A stretch of 64,000 nt of DNA from Xylanimonas ulmi (GTDB lineage: Bacteria > Actinomycetota > Actinomycetes > Actinomycetales > Cellulomonadaceae). Below the pieces are notes generated by a model. It ran no database searches. It was not told the origin of the DNA and worked only from the letters and a program-made list of their open reading frames with translations. The position numbers and the translations under genes are program-made. The DNA lies in NCBI RefSeq assembly GCF_004216535.1, contig NZ_SGWX01000001.1, positions 310,001-374,000 of the forward strand, read 5' to 3'. This document shows positions 1 to 8,643 of the stretch, piece after piece (within the stretch, counting starts at the first letter, position 1; the number at the start of each line of letters is the position of its first letter).

Positions 1-2
1 AC

Positions 3-752
3 CGCAAGCCCACGGGCGCGGTCACCGGGATCGACCGGGGTGTGGCGAACACGATCGCGACCTCGGAGTCGGTCATGGGTTCCATCCCCGGGTGGACGCC
101 CGGGGAGCAGGCCCGCTACGTGGCGTTGCAGCAGCAGTTGGCCCGCCAGGTCAAGGGCTCCAACCGGCGCGCTGTCACCAAGGGCAAGATCGCGCGCCTG
201 CACCAACGCCTGACCGACCGGCGCACCGACTGGATCGAGCAGACCACCACCACCCTCGTGCGCGAGCACGACCTGATCGGGATCGAAGCCCTGAACACCC
301 GGGGCATGGTCCGCAAGCCCGCCCCGAAGCCCGACCCCGAGAACACCGGCGTGTTCCTACCTAACGGCGCGAAGGCCAAGGCTGCCCTCAACAAGACGAT
401 CCACGCCTCGTGCTGGGGCAAGTTCGCGAAGCGCCTGCACGACAAGGCCGCAAACACCCCGGCCGGTGCCAAGACCCTGGTGGTCGAGGTGCCCGCCAGA
501 TACACGTCCCAGCGTTGCCACCACTGCGGTCACACCGCACCCGAGAACCGCAAGAACCAAGCGGAGTTCCGGTGCGTCGACTGCGGTCACGAGGCGAACG
601 CCGACACCAACGCCGCCGAGAACATCCTGTCTCGCGCGATCACCCTTGCCGCCGGACAGGCGGTAGACCCCCGACCACGTCGGACGGTCGATGGACGCAA
701 CCGTGGCACGACCACAACCGCGTCAACCACCCGAGAACGGAAGGCAGTATGA
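3..752 (+). CDS. tnpB: TnpB (IS200/IS605 OrfB) RNA-guided nuclease, 5' end outside window
   Basis: The frame is open from the first base of the window, so the N-terminal part (roughly 130-150 residues of a usual 370-400) lies upstream. What remains is the RuvC-like half. The first catalytic Asp is in GIDRGVAN, the Glu is in IGIEALNTRGM, a four-Cys zinc finger runs from CHHCGH to CVDCGH, and the final Asp is in the ANADTNAAENIL motif. Proteins of this family are omega-RNA-guided DNA nucleases carried by IS200/IS605 and IS607 elements. No stop codon interrupts the visible part, so the nuclease could be intact. The element's transposase (tnpA), if present, would be upstream of the window. Confidence 0.93.
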   Translation, partial: RKPTGAVTGIDRGVANTIATSESVMGSIPGWTPGEQARYVALQQQLARQVKGSNRRAVTKGKIARLHQRLTDRRTDWIEQTTTTLVREHDLIGIEALNTRGMVRKPAPKPDPENTGVFLPNGAKAKAALNKTIHASCWGKFAKRLHDKAANTPAGAKTLVVEVPARYTSQRCHHCGHTAPENRKNQAEFRCVDCGHEANADTNAAENILSRAITLAAGQAVDPRPRRTVDGRNRGTTTTASTTRERKAV

Positions 753-804
753 CCGCCAACCAGAACCCGGGAATCCCCGTCCTTCAGGGCGGGAGGATGT
801 CAAC
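753..804 (+). ncRNA. Right end of the IS element / 3' part of the TnpB omega-RNA scaffold
   Basis: Directly after the tnpB stop is the hairpin typical of IS200/IS605 right ends. CCCGTCC (776-782) pairs with GGGCGGG (787-793), including one G.U pair, around a TTCA loop, followed by AGGATGTCAAC. In characterised TnpB systems the omega-RNA runs from the 3' end of tnpB to this right end, and the flanking DNA acts as the guide. The guide here would begin at about 804 and is therefore the 3' end of the neighbouring DUF2974 gene. The exact cleavage point (803-805) is inferred from the usual TCAA(C) terminus. Confidence 0.75.
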
Positions 805-2397
805 TCGCATGGATACCAGTACCTCTGTGGTTCCTACGACACTGAGGTATACGCCGGCCTGCAGGACGAAGGCCGGCTGGACGTGCCCGGCCGTGGTGAG
901 CGCGAAGATCCCGAGAGCGGTGGCGAGGACACCACTCATCAGGTGCAGGATGCCCTGTAGGCGCCGACGTGGACGTTCGTCCCACCGACGAAACGCCCGC
1001 CGAGAGCTACCCCATGCATGGGCGAGGAACGCGATGCCGAGCAACAGGTTCGTCGGCACGACGAGGACGTCCAGTCGAGGGATGAGGGTGAGCAGCAGGC
1101 CCAGCAGCAGGGCCTGGGCCGTGATGAACCGCCAGTCGAGGTTGTGGACGGTGCGGAATCGAGCCACGTACCGGCTCACGCGGACGGTTCCCCAGACGGC
1201 GAGGATGAAGACGCCCGTCGCCCCGACGATCTGCACGGCGAGCGAGGGCAGTGCCATGAAGAAGATGCCCAGGGCCAGGGAGCCGACGCCGCGCAGGGTG
1301 CGGTTGTCGCGCCCGATCGCGCGGTAGTCGGCTGAGGCCAAGGTGCGTGCGGCGACGCGCAGGGCGAGGGCTACCGGCCGCCGTGTCTGGGGGCGCGAGC
1401 GCATGAGGGCGACGAGCACCGACTCGACGCTCCCGTAGTCGACGTGCGCGATCTCGGTGGTCAGGCGTGCGCCCCCCGCACCGAGCGCGCCGAAGAGTGC
1501 GTTGGTGAAGTCCCTGCGGTCGTCGACGGTGGCGTCGCGCAACCACTCGTCGATTGCTCCGTTGAGGACGCCAGCGCGGCGGGAGATCTCGGCGACCTCT
1601 TTCAAAGAGGCGCGCTCGACCTGCCAGCTCATGATGTCGTGCTGGAGTAGTCCTCGTGCGTCGCTCGCGACGACATGGGTGGGTGGGTCGTTCTCGAACA
1701 GTGCGCCGATGAGCGCCCACTCGGGGACGACTTTCGTGATGCGGTCGCTGATCCGGTTCAGGCCTGCGCGATCGATGAGGTCGGTGCTGAGCCCGGGCCC
1801 GTCGTTGCTGTGGACGTCGAGGAGCCGGGCCTGGTGCTCGGGCGGGAGGAGCATGGCGGAGTAGACGGCGAGGTTGCCTCCTTTGGAGTGCCCGCCGACG
1901 CGTAGTGGGGTCGTCGTGCGCTCGGCCACGGCCCGCAGGTAGGAAGCGGCTTCGACCTGCGCCGGCATGACTTGGAAGCTCATCGCGAAGTCCTCGCGCC
2001 ACCCCATGATCGTGTTGTCCGTGCCGCGGAAGGTGACATAGGTCGTGTCGTCGTCGAGCTGGATCGTCAGGGCCGAGAACTGCATCCCCAAGCTCTCGTC
2101 GGAGTCGTCGCGGTAGTCGCTCAGGAGCGCATCCGCGAAGCGCGCAGTGCGAGCGACGTCGTCGAGGAGTGTCGCCGGCACGATGTCCAGCCGGCGGTCG
2201 GTGCCGCGGTGCTCGTGGGTGGTCGCACGCACGGCGGCCTGCCTGATCGAGATCGAACCGGCGCCGGGTCCGGGGACGATGCCGTCGAGGTCGAGGTACG
2301 CGAGCGCGCTGATGACAAGGTTGTCGACGATGTTGAACGGCCGTTCCGCCAGCGTGACGTCGCCGCGCCAGCGAAGGTAGTCCAGCACGTCAGCCAC
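784..2397 (-). CDS. DUF2974 (Mbeg1-like) alpha/beta-hydrolase with C-terminal membrane region
   Basis: A protein of 537 residues. The N-terminal half resembles the DUF2974/Mbeg1-like lipase family: a YVTFRGTD segment near residue 120 and a nucleophile elbow GHSKGG at about 169-174 with Ser171 as the likely nucleophile. From about residue 365 onward there are several hydrophobic segments (for example GIFFMALPSLAVQIVGATGV), suggesting two pairs of membrane helices like DUF308/HdeD proteins. The stop codon lies in the loop of the IS right-end hairpin, so the final residues VDILPP come from the mobile element and the native C-terminus is lost or altered. It begins 6 nt after the upstream gene stops, so the two are probably cotranscribed. 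Substrate unknown. Confidence 0.8.
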   Translation of the reverse strand: MADVLDYLRWRGDVTLAERPFNIVDNLVISALAYLDLDGIVPGPGAGSISIRQAAVRATTHEHRGTDRRLDIVPATLLDDVARTARFADALLSDYRDDSDESLGMQFSALTIQLDDDTTYVTFRGTDNTIMGWREDFAMSFQVMPAQVEAASYLRAVAERTTTPLRVGGHSKGGNLAVYSAMLLPPEHQARLLDVHSNDGPGLSTDLIDRAGLNRISDRITKVVPEWALIGALFENDPPTHVVASDARGLLQHDIMSWQVERASLKEVAEISRRAGVLNGAIDEWLRDATVDDRRDFTNALFGALGAGGARLTTEIAHVDYGSVESVLVALMRSRPQTRRPVALALRVAARTLASADYRAIGRDNRTLRGVGSLALGIFFMALPSLAVQIVGATGVFILAVWGTVRVSRYVARFRTVHNLDWRFITAQALLLGLLLTLIPRLDVLVVPTNLLLGIAFLAHAWGSSRRAFRRWDERPRRRLQGILHLMSGVLATALGIFALTTAGHVQPAFVLQAGVYLSVVGTTEVLVSMRVDILPP

Positions 2398-2403
2398 GCG
2401 AGC

Positions 2404-3099
2404 TCACCCGGCTGACGATGCTGCGGGGTGCGCCATCAGGCCCGGCCAGAGCAGCGACACCGCGGTGTCGACGGTACCCAGACGCGCGCCGAGCGCTGAC
2501 CAACGACGGTCATCGCCTGCGCCGAGGACGTGCTTAACCAGCGAGGACAGGTCGGCGAGCGTGTAGTGCACCCCCCGGTCGTTGCCATTCGGGCCGAACA
2601 GGATTGCGGCGTCCGCGTCAGGGTGTGACGGACGCGGCTCGTGGTGCGGATCCGTGGCGATGTCGCAGAGACGGACGTGGTCACCGAGCGGACCGACCGA
2701 GCTCGTCCCAGCACGTCCGGTCAACGCGATCCGTAACTCGGGTGCCGGAAGGTCGCGGGTCTGGATGAGGCCCCGGGAGTCGGCCACCAGGATGTCCGGC
2801 TCACCGAGCCGGAACGCCCGCAGCCGACGGCGATCGCGAAGGCTTGGATCTGAGGCCACCACGACGGCACCGATCGACCAGCACGCCCACGCGGCCACGG
2901 CTCGTGCGCTCGCCCTGTCGATCGCAATCGCCACCCTCACACCGAGGCCTGCTCCCGCCGCTGCCAACCGACAGGACATCGTCGCAACCTGTTGCGAGAA
3001 GGTCGATATGCCGTTCCCGGCTCGGCGAATGCTGCACAGGTCAAGTTTGGCGTGGGGCTCGAGCTCGGCGGATGGGGTCGCCTCGTCTTCTACGTTCAT
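2404..3099 (-). CDS. Degenerate, short AMP-binding-enzyme-like protein
   Basis: A protein of 231 residues that resembles the N-terminal part of acyl-CoA synthetases. There is a region AWACWSIGAVVVASDP, as in the substrate-entry part of these enzymes. The place where the Ser/Thr/Gly-rich ATP loop is expected reads ILFGPNGNDRGVHYT, which lacks the usual TSG-TG-PKG residues. The remaining 250-300 residues of the family, including the C-terminal lid, are missing. It could be a decayed ligase or a non-catalytic binding protein. It is the first gene of a two-gene unit with the DUF2974 hydrolase. No strong Shine-Dalgarno is seen before the ATG. Confidence 0.5.
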   Translation of the reverse strand: MNVEDEATPSAELEPHAKLDLCSIRRAGNGISTFSQQVATMSCRLAAAGAGLGVRVAIAIDRASARAVAAWACWSIGAVVVASDPSLRDRRRLRAFRLGEPDILVADSRGLIQTRDLPAPELRIALTGRAGTSSVGPLGDHVRLCDIATDPHHEPRPSHPDADAAILFGPNGNDRGVHYTLADLSSLVKHVLGAGDDRRWSALGARLGTVDTAVSLLWPGLMAHPAASSAG

Positions 3100-3218
3100 G
3101 GGTCATCGCTCGCTCACTGAAAGGGTCGGGGCACCATCGTCGCCAGAGACGGTTGCCAGTGTCGTCACCCAGCCGACGTAACGCCCATACCGCGTCGGCC
3201 GTACGTCGCGTCGTGCCT

Positions 3219-3977
3219 TCAGGCGCTCCCGCCCGGGGTGACCAGGCCGTTCTCGTATGCGAAGACCACGAGCTGGGCGCGGTCGCGCGAGTCCGTCTTC
3301 ATCATGGCGCGGTTGACGTGGGTCTTGGTCGTCGCCGGGCTGATGAACAGCCGACGCGCGATGTCGATGTTCGACAGTCCTCGTCCGACCAGCGCGGTGA
3401 TCTCCCGCTCGCGCGGGGTCAGAGCCTGCAGCGCCGGCCCGGCGGAGAGGGGCGGGATGTCCTCATGTGAGGTCGCCGGCGAACGAGTGCCGCTTGCGCG
3501 GCCCAGAAACCGGCCGATAAGCGCGGTGGTCGCGAGCGGTGACAGCAGGGAGTCGCCCGCTGCGACGGTCCGGATCGCGTCGAGGAACGCACGAGGCTCG
3601 ACGCCTTTGCTGAGGTACCCGCTCGCGCCTGCGGTGATCGCCTGGATGACGAGGTCCTCCGTCTCGAAGGTGGTCAGGACGAGAACCCTGACGCCTGCCA
3701 GGTCGTCGTCGGACGTGATCCGGCGCGTCGCCTCGATGCCGTCCATCTCGGGCATGCGGATATCCATCACGACGACGTCCGCGCGGTCGGAGCGAGCGCG
3801 GGCGACCGCCTCGACGCCGGTGGCGGCCTCGCCGACGACCTCGAGGTCCGGTGTCGCGTCCAGCATCAGACGGAAGGTCGAGCGCAGCAGGGTCTGGTCG
3901 TCTGCGAGCAGAACGCGGATGGGCGCCGCCCGGCCCTCGGGGCCGACTGGTGGTGTGACAGCGACGTCATCGTTCAT
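3219..3977 (-). CDS. NarL/LuxR-family response regulator
   Basis: A 252-residue cytoplasmic regulator. A receiver domain (about 18-140) has the acidic pair ADD near residue 26, the phosphoacceptor Asp72 in MDIRMPEMDG, and a Lys in the YLSKGV segment. A LuxR helix-turn-helix follows (about 185-245), with ALTPREREI and GLSNIDIARRLFISPATTKTHV. I chose ATG 3977 because the open frame to 4133 runs inside the kinase gene, whereas MNDDVAV leads directly into the receiver; the start overlaps the kinase stop by 11 nt. It pairs with the kinase and probably controls the divergent transporter genes. Confidence 0.93.
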   Translation of the reverse strand: MNDDVAVTPPVGPEGRAAPIRVLLADDQTLLRSTFRLMLDATPDLEVVGEAATGVEAVARARSDRADVVVMDIRMPEMDGIEATRRITSDDDLAGVRVLVLTTFETEDLVIQAITAGASGYLSKGVEPRAFLDAIRTVAAGDSLLSPLATTALIGRFLGRASGTRSPATSHEDIPPLSAGPALQALTPREREITALVGRGLSNIDIARRLFISPATTKTHVNRAMMKTDSRDRAQLVVFAYENGLVTPGGSA

Positions 3978-5193
3978 CGGTACCGCCGGGGTGCGTCGTG
4001 GGGATGTGGGCGCGGACGGCGAACCCGCCGTCGTCGCGTGCCGCCGAGTCGAAGCGGCCGCCGGCGGCGAGCGCTCGTTCGCGCAGCCCGATGAGGCCGC
4101 TGCGCGATCCGATACCTTGCACCTGCCGGCCATCGCGGCGTAGCCCGTTGACGACCTGGATCTCGAGCTCGTCGGGTCGCCAGGTCAGGTGCACCCGGAT
4201 GTCGGACCCGGGTGCGTGCTTGAGCGCGTTCGTCAGGGATTCCTGGACGATGCGGTATCCGGCGAGGTCCCCGCTCGTGGTCAGCGGCTGGGGCTCACCC
4301 TCGAGGTGGAGGGTGATGCGGGCCCCTGACGCGCGGAACTCGGAGACGAGTCGCTCGACATCGCCCATCCCCGGCGAGGGTGTGCGTGCCTCCACGGTCG
4401 CCGTGGTCTCCCCACCGTCCTCGCGCAGCACACCAACGGTGGTGCGCAACTCGTCCAGCGCCTCGCGGGTGTGTCGGGCGATGTCCTTCACGGCGGCGCC
4501 AGCCCCGGGCTGTCCCTCCTCGACCAGGTACTCGGCGACGGACGCCTGGGCGTTGACGAGCGTCAGGCGGTGGGCGAGCGCGTCGTGCAGCTCGCGTGCG
4601 ATCCGCATCCGCTCGTCCACGACCGCCCGGCGAGCGTGCTCGGCGCGGGCCTGCTCCTGCCGGTGGATCCGCTCCCGACGGGACGACTGCGCGGCACCGA
4701 CGACTGTCGCGAGCACCACGGTGTCGAGCATGACGAAGTCGGTGGTGACCAGCCCTGACCTGCCCGCCACCAGGCCGGTGACAAACAGCGCCGCGGCGGC
4801 CACGACCCCGGGCGCCCAGCCACGAAGCCCGGGGTGGCGGGCGGCGAGGGTCCACGCGGCGAAGGACGTCGCGAGCGGGACGGGCTGGTACGCCCCCAGG
4901 CCCACCGCGTCTGCGAGCCCATGGGCGTCGACTGGGAGAACCACGATGTGCAGACACTCGACCACGGCCGTGCCGACGAGCGCGACCAGCGGGTACGGCC
5001 TTCGCGCCGCGAGGGGCGCCCACGCGCCGACGACGAACACCAGGAGCAGCCCATCGGGCGCCTTCCACGAGCCCTCGTACAGCCAGGACACGCTGAGCAT
5101 GGCCACGAGAACGACGAGTAGGACGACGGACTCGGTCAGCCACGTCCGCGTTCTCGAGACCGGCTTCACCGGCCCGCTGATCGCGTCCCTCAC
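3967..5193 (-). CDS. Sensor histidine kinase (HisKA_3 / DesK-LiaS type)
   Basis: A membrane sensor kinase of about 408 residues. The N-terminus has four to five hydrophobic segments with no large extracellular loop, then the dimerisation motif RELHDALAHRLTLV with the phosphorylated His, and a HATPase_c domain (GYRIVQESLTNALKHA; GSRSGLIGLRERA). I prefer GTG 5193 because GGGGAG lies nine bases upstream. An in-frame ATG at 5250 would give 427 residues but lacks a ribosome site. Its neighbours (regulator, MMPL protein, BcrA-type ABC) match cell-envelope or antibiotic-stress modules of Gram-positive bacteria. The signal is unknown. Confidence 0.9.
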   Translation of the reverse strand: MRDAISGPVKPVSRTRTWLTESVVLLVVLVAMLSVSWLYEGSWKAPDGLLLVFVVGAWAPLAARRPYPLVALVGTAVVECLHIVVLPVDAHGLADAVGLGAYQPVPLATSFAAWTLAARHPGLRGWAPGVVAAAALFVTGLVAGRSGLVTTDFVMLDTVVLATVVGAAQSSRRERIHRQEQARAEHARRAVVDERMRIARELHDALAHRLTLVNAQASVAEYLVEEGQPGAGAAVKDIARHTREALDELRTTVGVLREDGGETTATVEARTPSPGMGDVERLVSEFRASGARITLHLEGEPQPLTTSGDLAGYRIVQESLTNALKHAPGSDIRVHLTWRPDELEIQVVNGLRRDGRQVQGIGSRSGLIGLRERALAAGGRFDSAARDDGGFAVRAHIPTTHPGGTDER

Positions 5194-5397
5194 GGCTGAC
5201 CGCTCCCCTCGTGGTGGTTCCTCGGGCGCCGTCGCGGCGCCAAGACCCATCGTGCCGTGCCCCGGGGTCCGCGGTGTCCTGGTCGCGCCGATGTACACCA
5301 ACAGCGGTATGGCGATACCGCACCGGTCCGACGACTGCGAACGACCGAGCAGCGAGGGTGGCGACATCCAGTCCAGCTCCCGTGGAAGGCCGTGTCC

Positions 5398-7578
5398 ATG
5401 TCTGCTCTCGCCCGGTGGTCCGTCAGGCACCGCTTCGTCGTCGTCGGTATCTGGCTCTTGTTGTTTGCGGGTGCCGGTGTCGGGGTCCTCACCGCAGGCA
5501 ACGCCTTCACCGACGAAACGTCCGCGCCCGGGACCGAGTCGAGCACGGCCTATGCTCTGCTCGCTGACGCGGGAGCGGGCGCGACGAAGGCGAGCGCCGG
5601 TACCGCGAAGATCGTGTGGCACGTCGAGGACGTACCGATCGACGACCCGTGGGTCGTCCAACAGGTCGACACCTTGCTGGCCGAAGTGGCCGAGGTTGAC
5701 GGCATCGAGTCGGTCCTGAGCCCGTACGACGACGCGGGAGCCGCTCAGCTCAGCACGGAGACCGGTACTGCCTACGCCACGCTGGGCGTAGCGGACGGTG
5801 CCGACACGGCGGCCGTGACCGAGTTGGTGGACACGTTCGACGAGTCGGCCGGGTTCGATGCCGCAGCCTGGGGCTCGCAGTTCCATCAGTCCTTCGGCGG
5901 CGCTCCCGTCGAGCTGATCGGCGTGGTCGCTGCGCTGCTCGTACTGCTCCTGGTCTTCCGCTCGGCCTGGGCCGCAGTGCTACCAATCGCGACTGGGGTC
6001 GCCGGGGTCGCGTTGTCCGCGCTGGTCGTCATGCTTGGCTCCCACGTGATCGACCTGTCCAGCCAGACCACGTCGATGGGCTCGCTCATCGGGCTCGGGG
6101 TCGGCATCGACTACGCCCTGTTCATCGTGAACCGCCATCGCAAGGCGCTGCTGCGCGGCAAGTCCGTCGAAGCGGCGGCGGCCGAGGCGATCAGCACGTC
6201 CGGTCGCGCAGTGATCTTCGCCGGCGGGACGGTCATCGTCGCGCTCTTGGGCCTGCTGGTGCTGCAAGTTGGGATCCTGTCCGGCATGGCCGTGGGAGCG
6301 GCGATCACGGTCGCACTCACAGTCGCCTCCGCCGTGACTCTCCTGCCGGCCTTCCTCGGCTTCATGGGGCATCGAGTGCTGAGCCGCAAGCAGCGCCGCG
6401 CCCTACCCATGGACAGTGCGGTGACGGAGACGGCCGGCGGCGTGTTCGCGCGCTGGGCTGCGACCGTCGGGCGCCGGCCGGTTGCCGCCGCCGTCACGGC
6501 GGGGATCGTCATGCTGACGCTCGCTGTGCCCGCACTGAGCATCCGCCTGGGTTCGGCCGACGCGAGCAGTGACCCCGTCTCCTCCGCCACGAACCGCTTC
6601 CACGTCCTCATGGCCGACGGTTTCGGAGAGGGCTTCGACTCTCCGCTGCTGCTCGTGGCCCAGACTCCGGACGACGCTGCTCGTACGAGCTTCGACAAGC
6701 TCGCCTCCGAGATCACGGACACGCCCGGAGTCGCGAGCGTCGCCGCTGCCCCGACGGGACCAGATCAGCAGATCGCGGTCCTGACCGTCACACCCACGAC
6801 CACGGCGCAGGACGAGGGGACGGCCCGACTGGTCGACACCCTGCGGTCCGACGTGATCCCCGACGCAGAGTCCGGAACGAGGCTCCAGGTGTACGTGGGC
6901 GGCACGACGGCCTCGAACGTGGACTTCGCGCAGTTGCTCACGTCAAAGCTCCCGTTGTACCTCGCCATCATCGCGACCCTGGGATTCCTGCTGCTCGTCC
7001 TCGCGTTCCGCAGCATCGTGGTCCCGCTCGTCGGAGCGCTCAGCAACCTGCTGACGATGGCGGTCTCCCTCGGCGCCGTCACCGCAGCCTTCCAGTGGGG
7101 CTGGCTCTCCGGCCTGCTTGGCGTCGGCGGGGCCGCACCGATCGAACCCTTGGTTCCCGTGGTCGTCGTAGGCATCGTGTTCGGGCTCTCCATGGACTAC
7201 CAGGTGTTCCTCGTGAGCCGAATCCACGAGGAGTGGAGCCTCACCCGGGACAACCACCGCGCCATCCAAATCGGCATGAGCGAGACCGGCCACGTCATCG
7301 CCGCCGCCGCAACGATCATGTTCCTGGTCTTCGCCTCGTTCGGCACGATCGGGTTCCGCATCATCGCCGAGATGGGCATCGGCATGGCCGTCGCCATCCT
7401 CGCGGACGCCTTCATCGTGCGACTCGGCCTGATGCCAGCCCTGATGCACCTCATCGGCCCTCGCAACTGGTGGTTCCCCCGCTGGGCCGACCGCATCACA
7501 CCGCAAGTCTCGATCGAAGGAGAGCACCTCAGTCGCACGGTCGACGCCACCCAGCCCTTAGCGACCTCGACGCGATGA
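5398..7578 (+). CDS. MMPL/RND-family membrane transporter
   Basis: A protein of 726 residues with the MMPL layout: one N-terminal helix (FVVVGIWLLLF), a periplasmic domain, five helices, a second such half, and a charged C-terminal tail. The characteristic proton-relay motifs are GVGIDYALFIVNRHR in the first half and GLSMDYQVFLVSRIHEEW in the second. The start is ATG 5398, with GGAAGG nine bases upstream; the longer open frame would overlap the kinase promoter. Family members export lipids or drugs. It is divergent from the two-component system and upstream of an ABC exporter, which suggests a regulated resistance or lipid-export locus. Confidence 0.92.
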   Translation: MSALARWSVRHRFVVVGIWLLLFAGAGVGVLTAGNAFTDETSAPGTESSTAYALLADAGAGATKASAGTAKIVWHVEDVPIDDPWVVQQVDTLLAEVAEVDGIESVLSPYDDAGAAQLSTETGTAYATLGVADGADTAAVTELVDTFDESAGFDAAAWGSQFHQSFGGAPVELIGVVAALLVLLLVFRSAWAAVLPIATGVAGVALSALVVMLGSHVIDLSSQTTSMGSLIGLGVGIDYALFIVNRHRKALLRGKSVEAAAAEAISTSGRAVIFAGGTVIVALLGLLVLQVGILSGMAVGAAITVALTVASAVTLLPAFLGFMGHRVLSRKQRRALPMDSAVTETAGGVFARWAATVGRRPVAAAVTAGIVMLTLAVPALSIRLGSADASSDPVSSATNRFHVLMADGFGEGFDSPLLLVAQTPDDAARTSFDKLASEITDTPGVASVAAAPTGPDQQIAVLTVTPTTTAQDEGTARLVDTLRSDVIPDAESGTRLQVYVGGTTASNVDFAQLLTSKLPLYLAIIATLGFLLLVLAFRSIVVPLVGALSNLLTMAVSLGAVTAAFQWGWLSGLLGVGGAAPIEPLVPVVVVGIVFGLSMDYQVFLVSRIHEEWSLTRDNHRAIQIGMSETGHVIAAAATIMFLVFASFGTIGFRIIAEMGIGMAVAILADAFIVRLGLMPALMHLIGPRNWWFPRWADRITPQVSIEGEHLSRTVDATQPLATSTR

Positions 7579-7587
7579 GCAACCGGT

Positions 7588-7619
7588 ACGTGGGGTACCG
7601 CACCTGCGGTACCCCACGT
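7588..7619. terminator. Perfect 15-bp inverted repeat between MMPL and ABC genes
   Basis: ACGTGGGGTACCGCA (7588-7602) is followed by CC and its exact complement TGCGGTACCCCACGT (7605-7619), starting 10 nt after the MMPL stop. There is no U-run, as is common for actinobacterial hairpin terminators. With a spacer of only two bases the arms must open slightly to form a loop, so a DNA-binding operator for the downstream ABC genes is also possible. Confidence 0.6.
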
Positions 7620-7695
7620 CCTACCCCGGTCCGATGCCCCGCACCGGACCAGGCTCGCATCGTGGTCTCACCGACACCAGAGAGCAAGGAACACC

Positions 7696-8643
7696 ATGAT
7701 CGAGCTGCACGAGCTCACGAAGAGATACGGCGACAAGACCGCGGTGGACGGGATCACCGCAACGATCCAGCCCGGCGCCGTCACCGGGTTCCTCGGACCC
7801 AACGGGGCCGGCAAGTCCACCACGATGCGCCTCATCCTCGGTTTGGACGGCCCGACGTCAGGCCATGCACACGTCAACGGCAAGCCCTACTCGACATCCA
7901 AGGCGCCGCTCGCCGAGGTCGGGGCGGTACTGGACGCGAAGGCGATCGACGGCGGACGCTCCGCCCGCAACCACCTCCTCGCCCTCGGAGCCAGCGTGAA
8001 GGTCGGCCCGCGCCGAGTCGACGAGGTCATCGACCTCGTCGGCCTGACCGACGTCGCGCACCGTCGGACCCGACAGTTCTCCCTCGGCATGGGCCAGCGC
8101 CTCGGGATCGCCTCAGCGCTACTCGCCGACCCCGAGATCCTCATCCTCGACGAGCCGGTTAACGGGCTCGACGTCGACGGCGTGCAGTGGCTGCGCGGCC
8201 TCCTCACCGACATGGCCGCCGAGGGCAGGACCGTCCTGCTCTCCTCGCACCTCATGAGCGAGATGGAACTCGTTGCCGAGCGACTGCTCGTCATCGGGCA
8301 GGGAAAGATCCTCGCCGACTCCACCATCAGGGACTTCATCCAGCACTCCGCTGTGGGGTCCGTCTCGGTCGTCTCCCCAGACGCCGACCGGCTCATTCAT
8401 CTGCTCCAGGGCGACGGGATCGCCATCACGACCACCGGGAGCGAGCGGTTCCAGGTGCAGGGGATGGGAACCCGAACCATCGGTGACATCGCCTTCCAGA
8501 ACAGGCTGCGGATCCACGAGCTCGCACCGCACGCTGGTTCGCTCGAGGAGGCCTACATGGCCATGACGCGCGACGCCGTCGAGTACAGCGGGACCCACGC
8601 CCACACACCGGCAAGCACCACCGTGACAGGAGCCCTGCGATGA
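7696..8643 (+). CDS. ABC transporter ATP-binding protein (BcrA-type)
   Basis: A 315-residue ATPase with Walker A GPNGAGKST (about residues 36-44), signature FSLGMGQRLG, Walker B LILDEPVNGLD and the switch His in LSSHLMSEME. The roughly 90-residue C-terminal extension is typical of BcrA/LabF-like exporters of bacitracin or lantibiotic type. The start ATG has GAGCAAGGA upstream. It overlaps the permease start by 4 nt (ATGA), so the pair is translationally coupled. It lies next to a DesK-type two-component system. Confidence 0.93.
   Translation: MIELHELTKRYGDKTAVDGITATIQPGAVTGFLGPNGAGKSTTMRLILGLDGPTSGHAHVNGKPYSTSKAPLAEVGAVLDAKAIDGGRSARNHLLALGASVKVGPRRVDEVIDLVGLTDVAHRRTRQFSLGMGQRLGIASALLADPEILILDEPVNGLDVDGVQWLRGLLTDMAAEGRTVLLSSHLMSEMELVAERLLVIGQGKILADSTIRDFIQHSAVGSVSVVSPDADRLIHLLQGDGIAITTTGSERFQVQGMGTRTIGDIAFQNRLRIHELAPHAGSLEEAYMAMTRDAVEYSGTHAHTPASTTVTGALR

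Noticed and set aside
5251-5397. 47-residue N-terminal extension of the MMPL protein
   Set aside because: The frame is open but contains no domain and crosses the kinase promoter region, and ATG 5398 has a good ribosome site.
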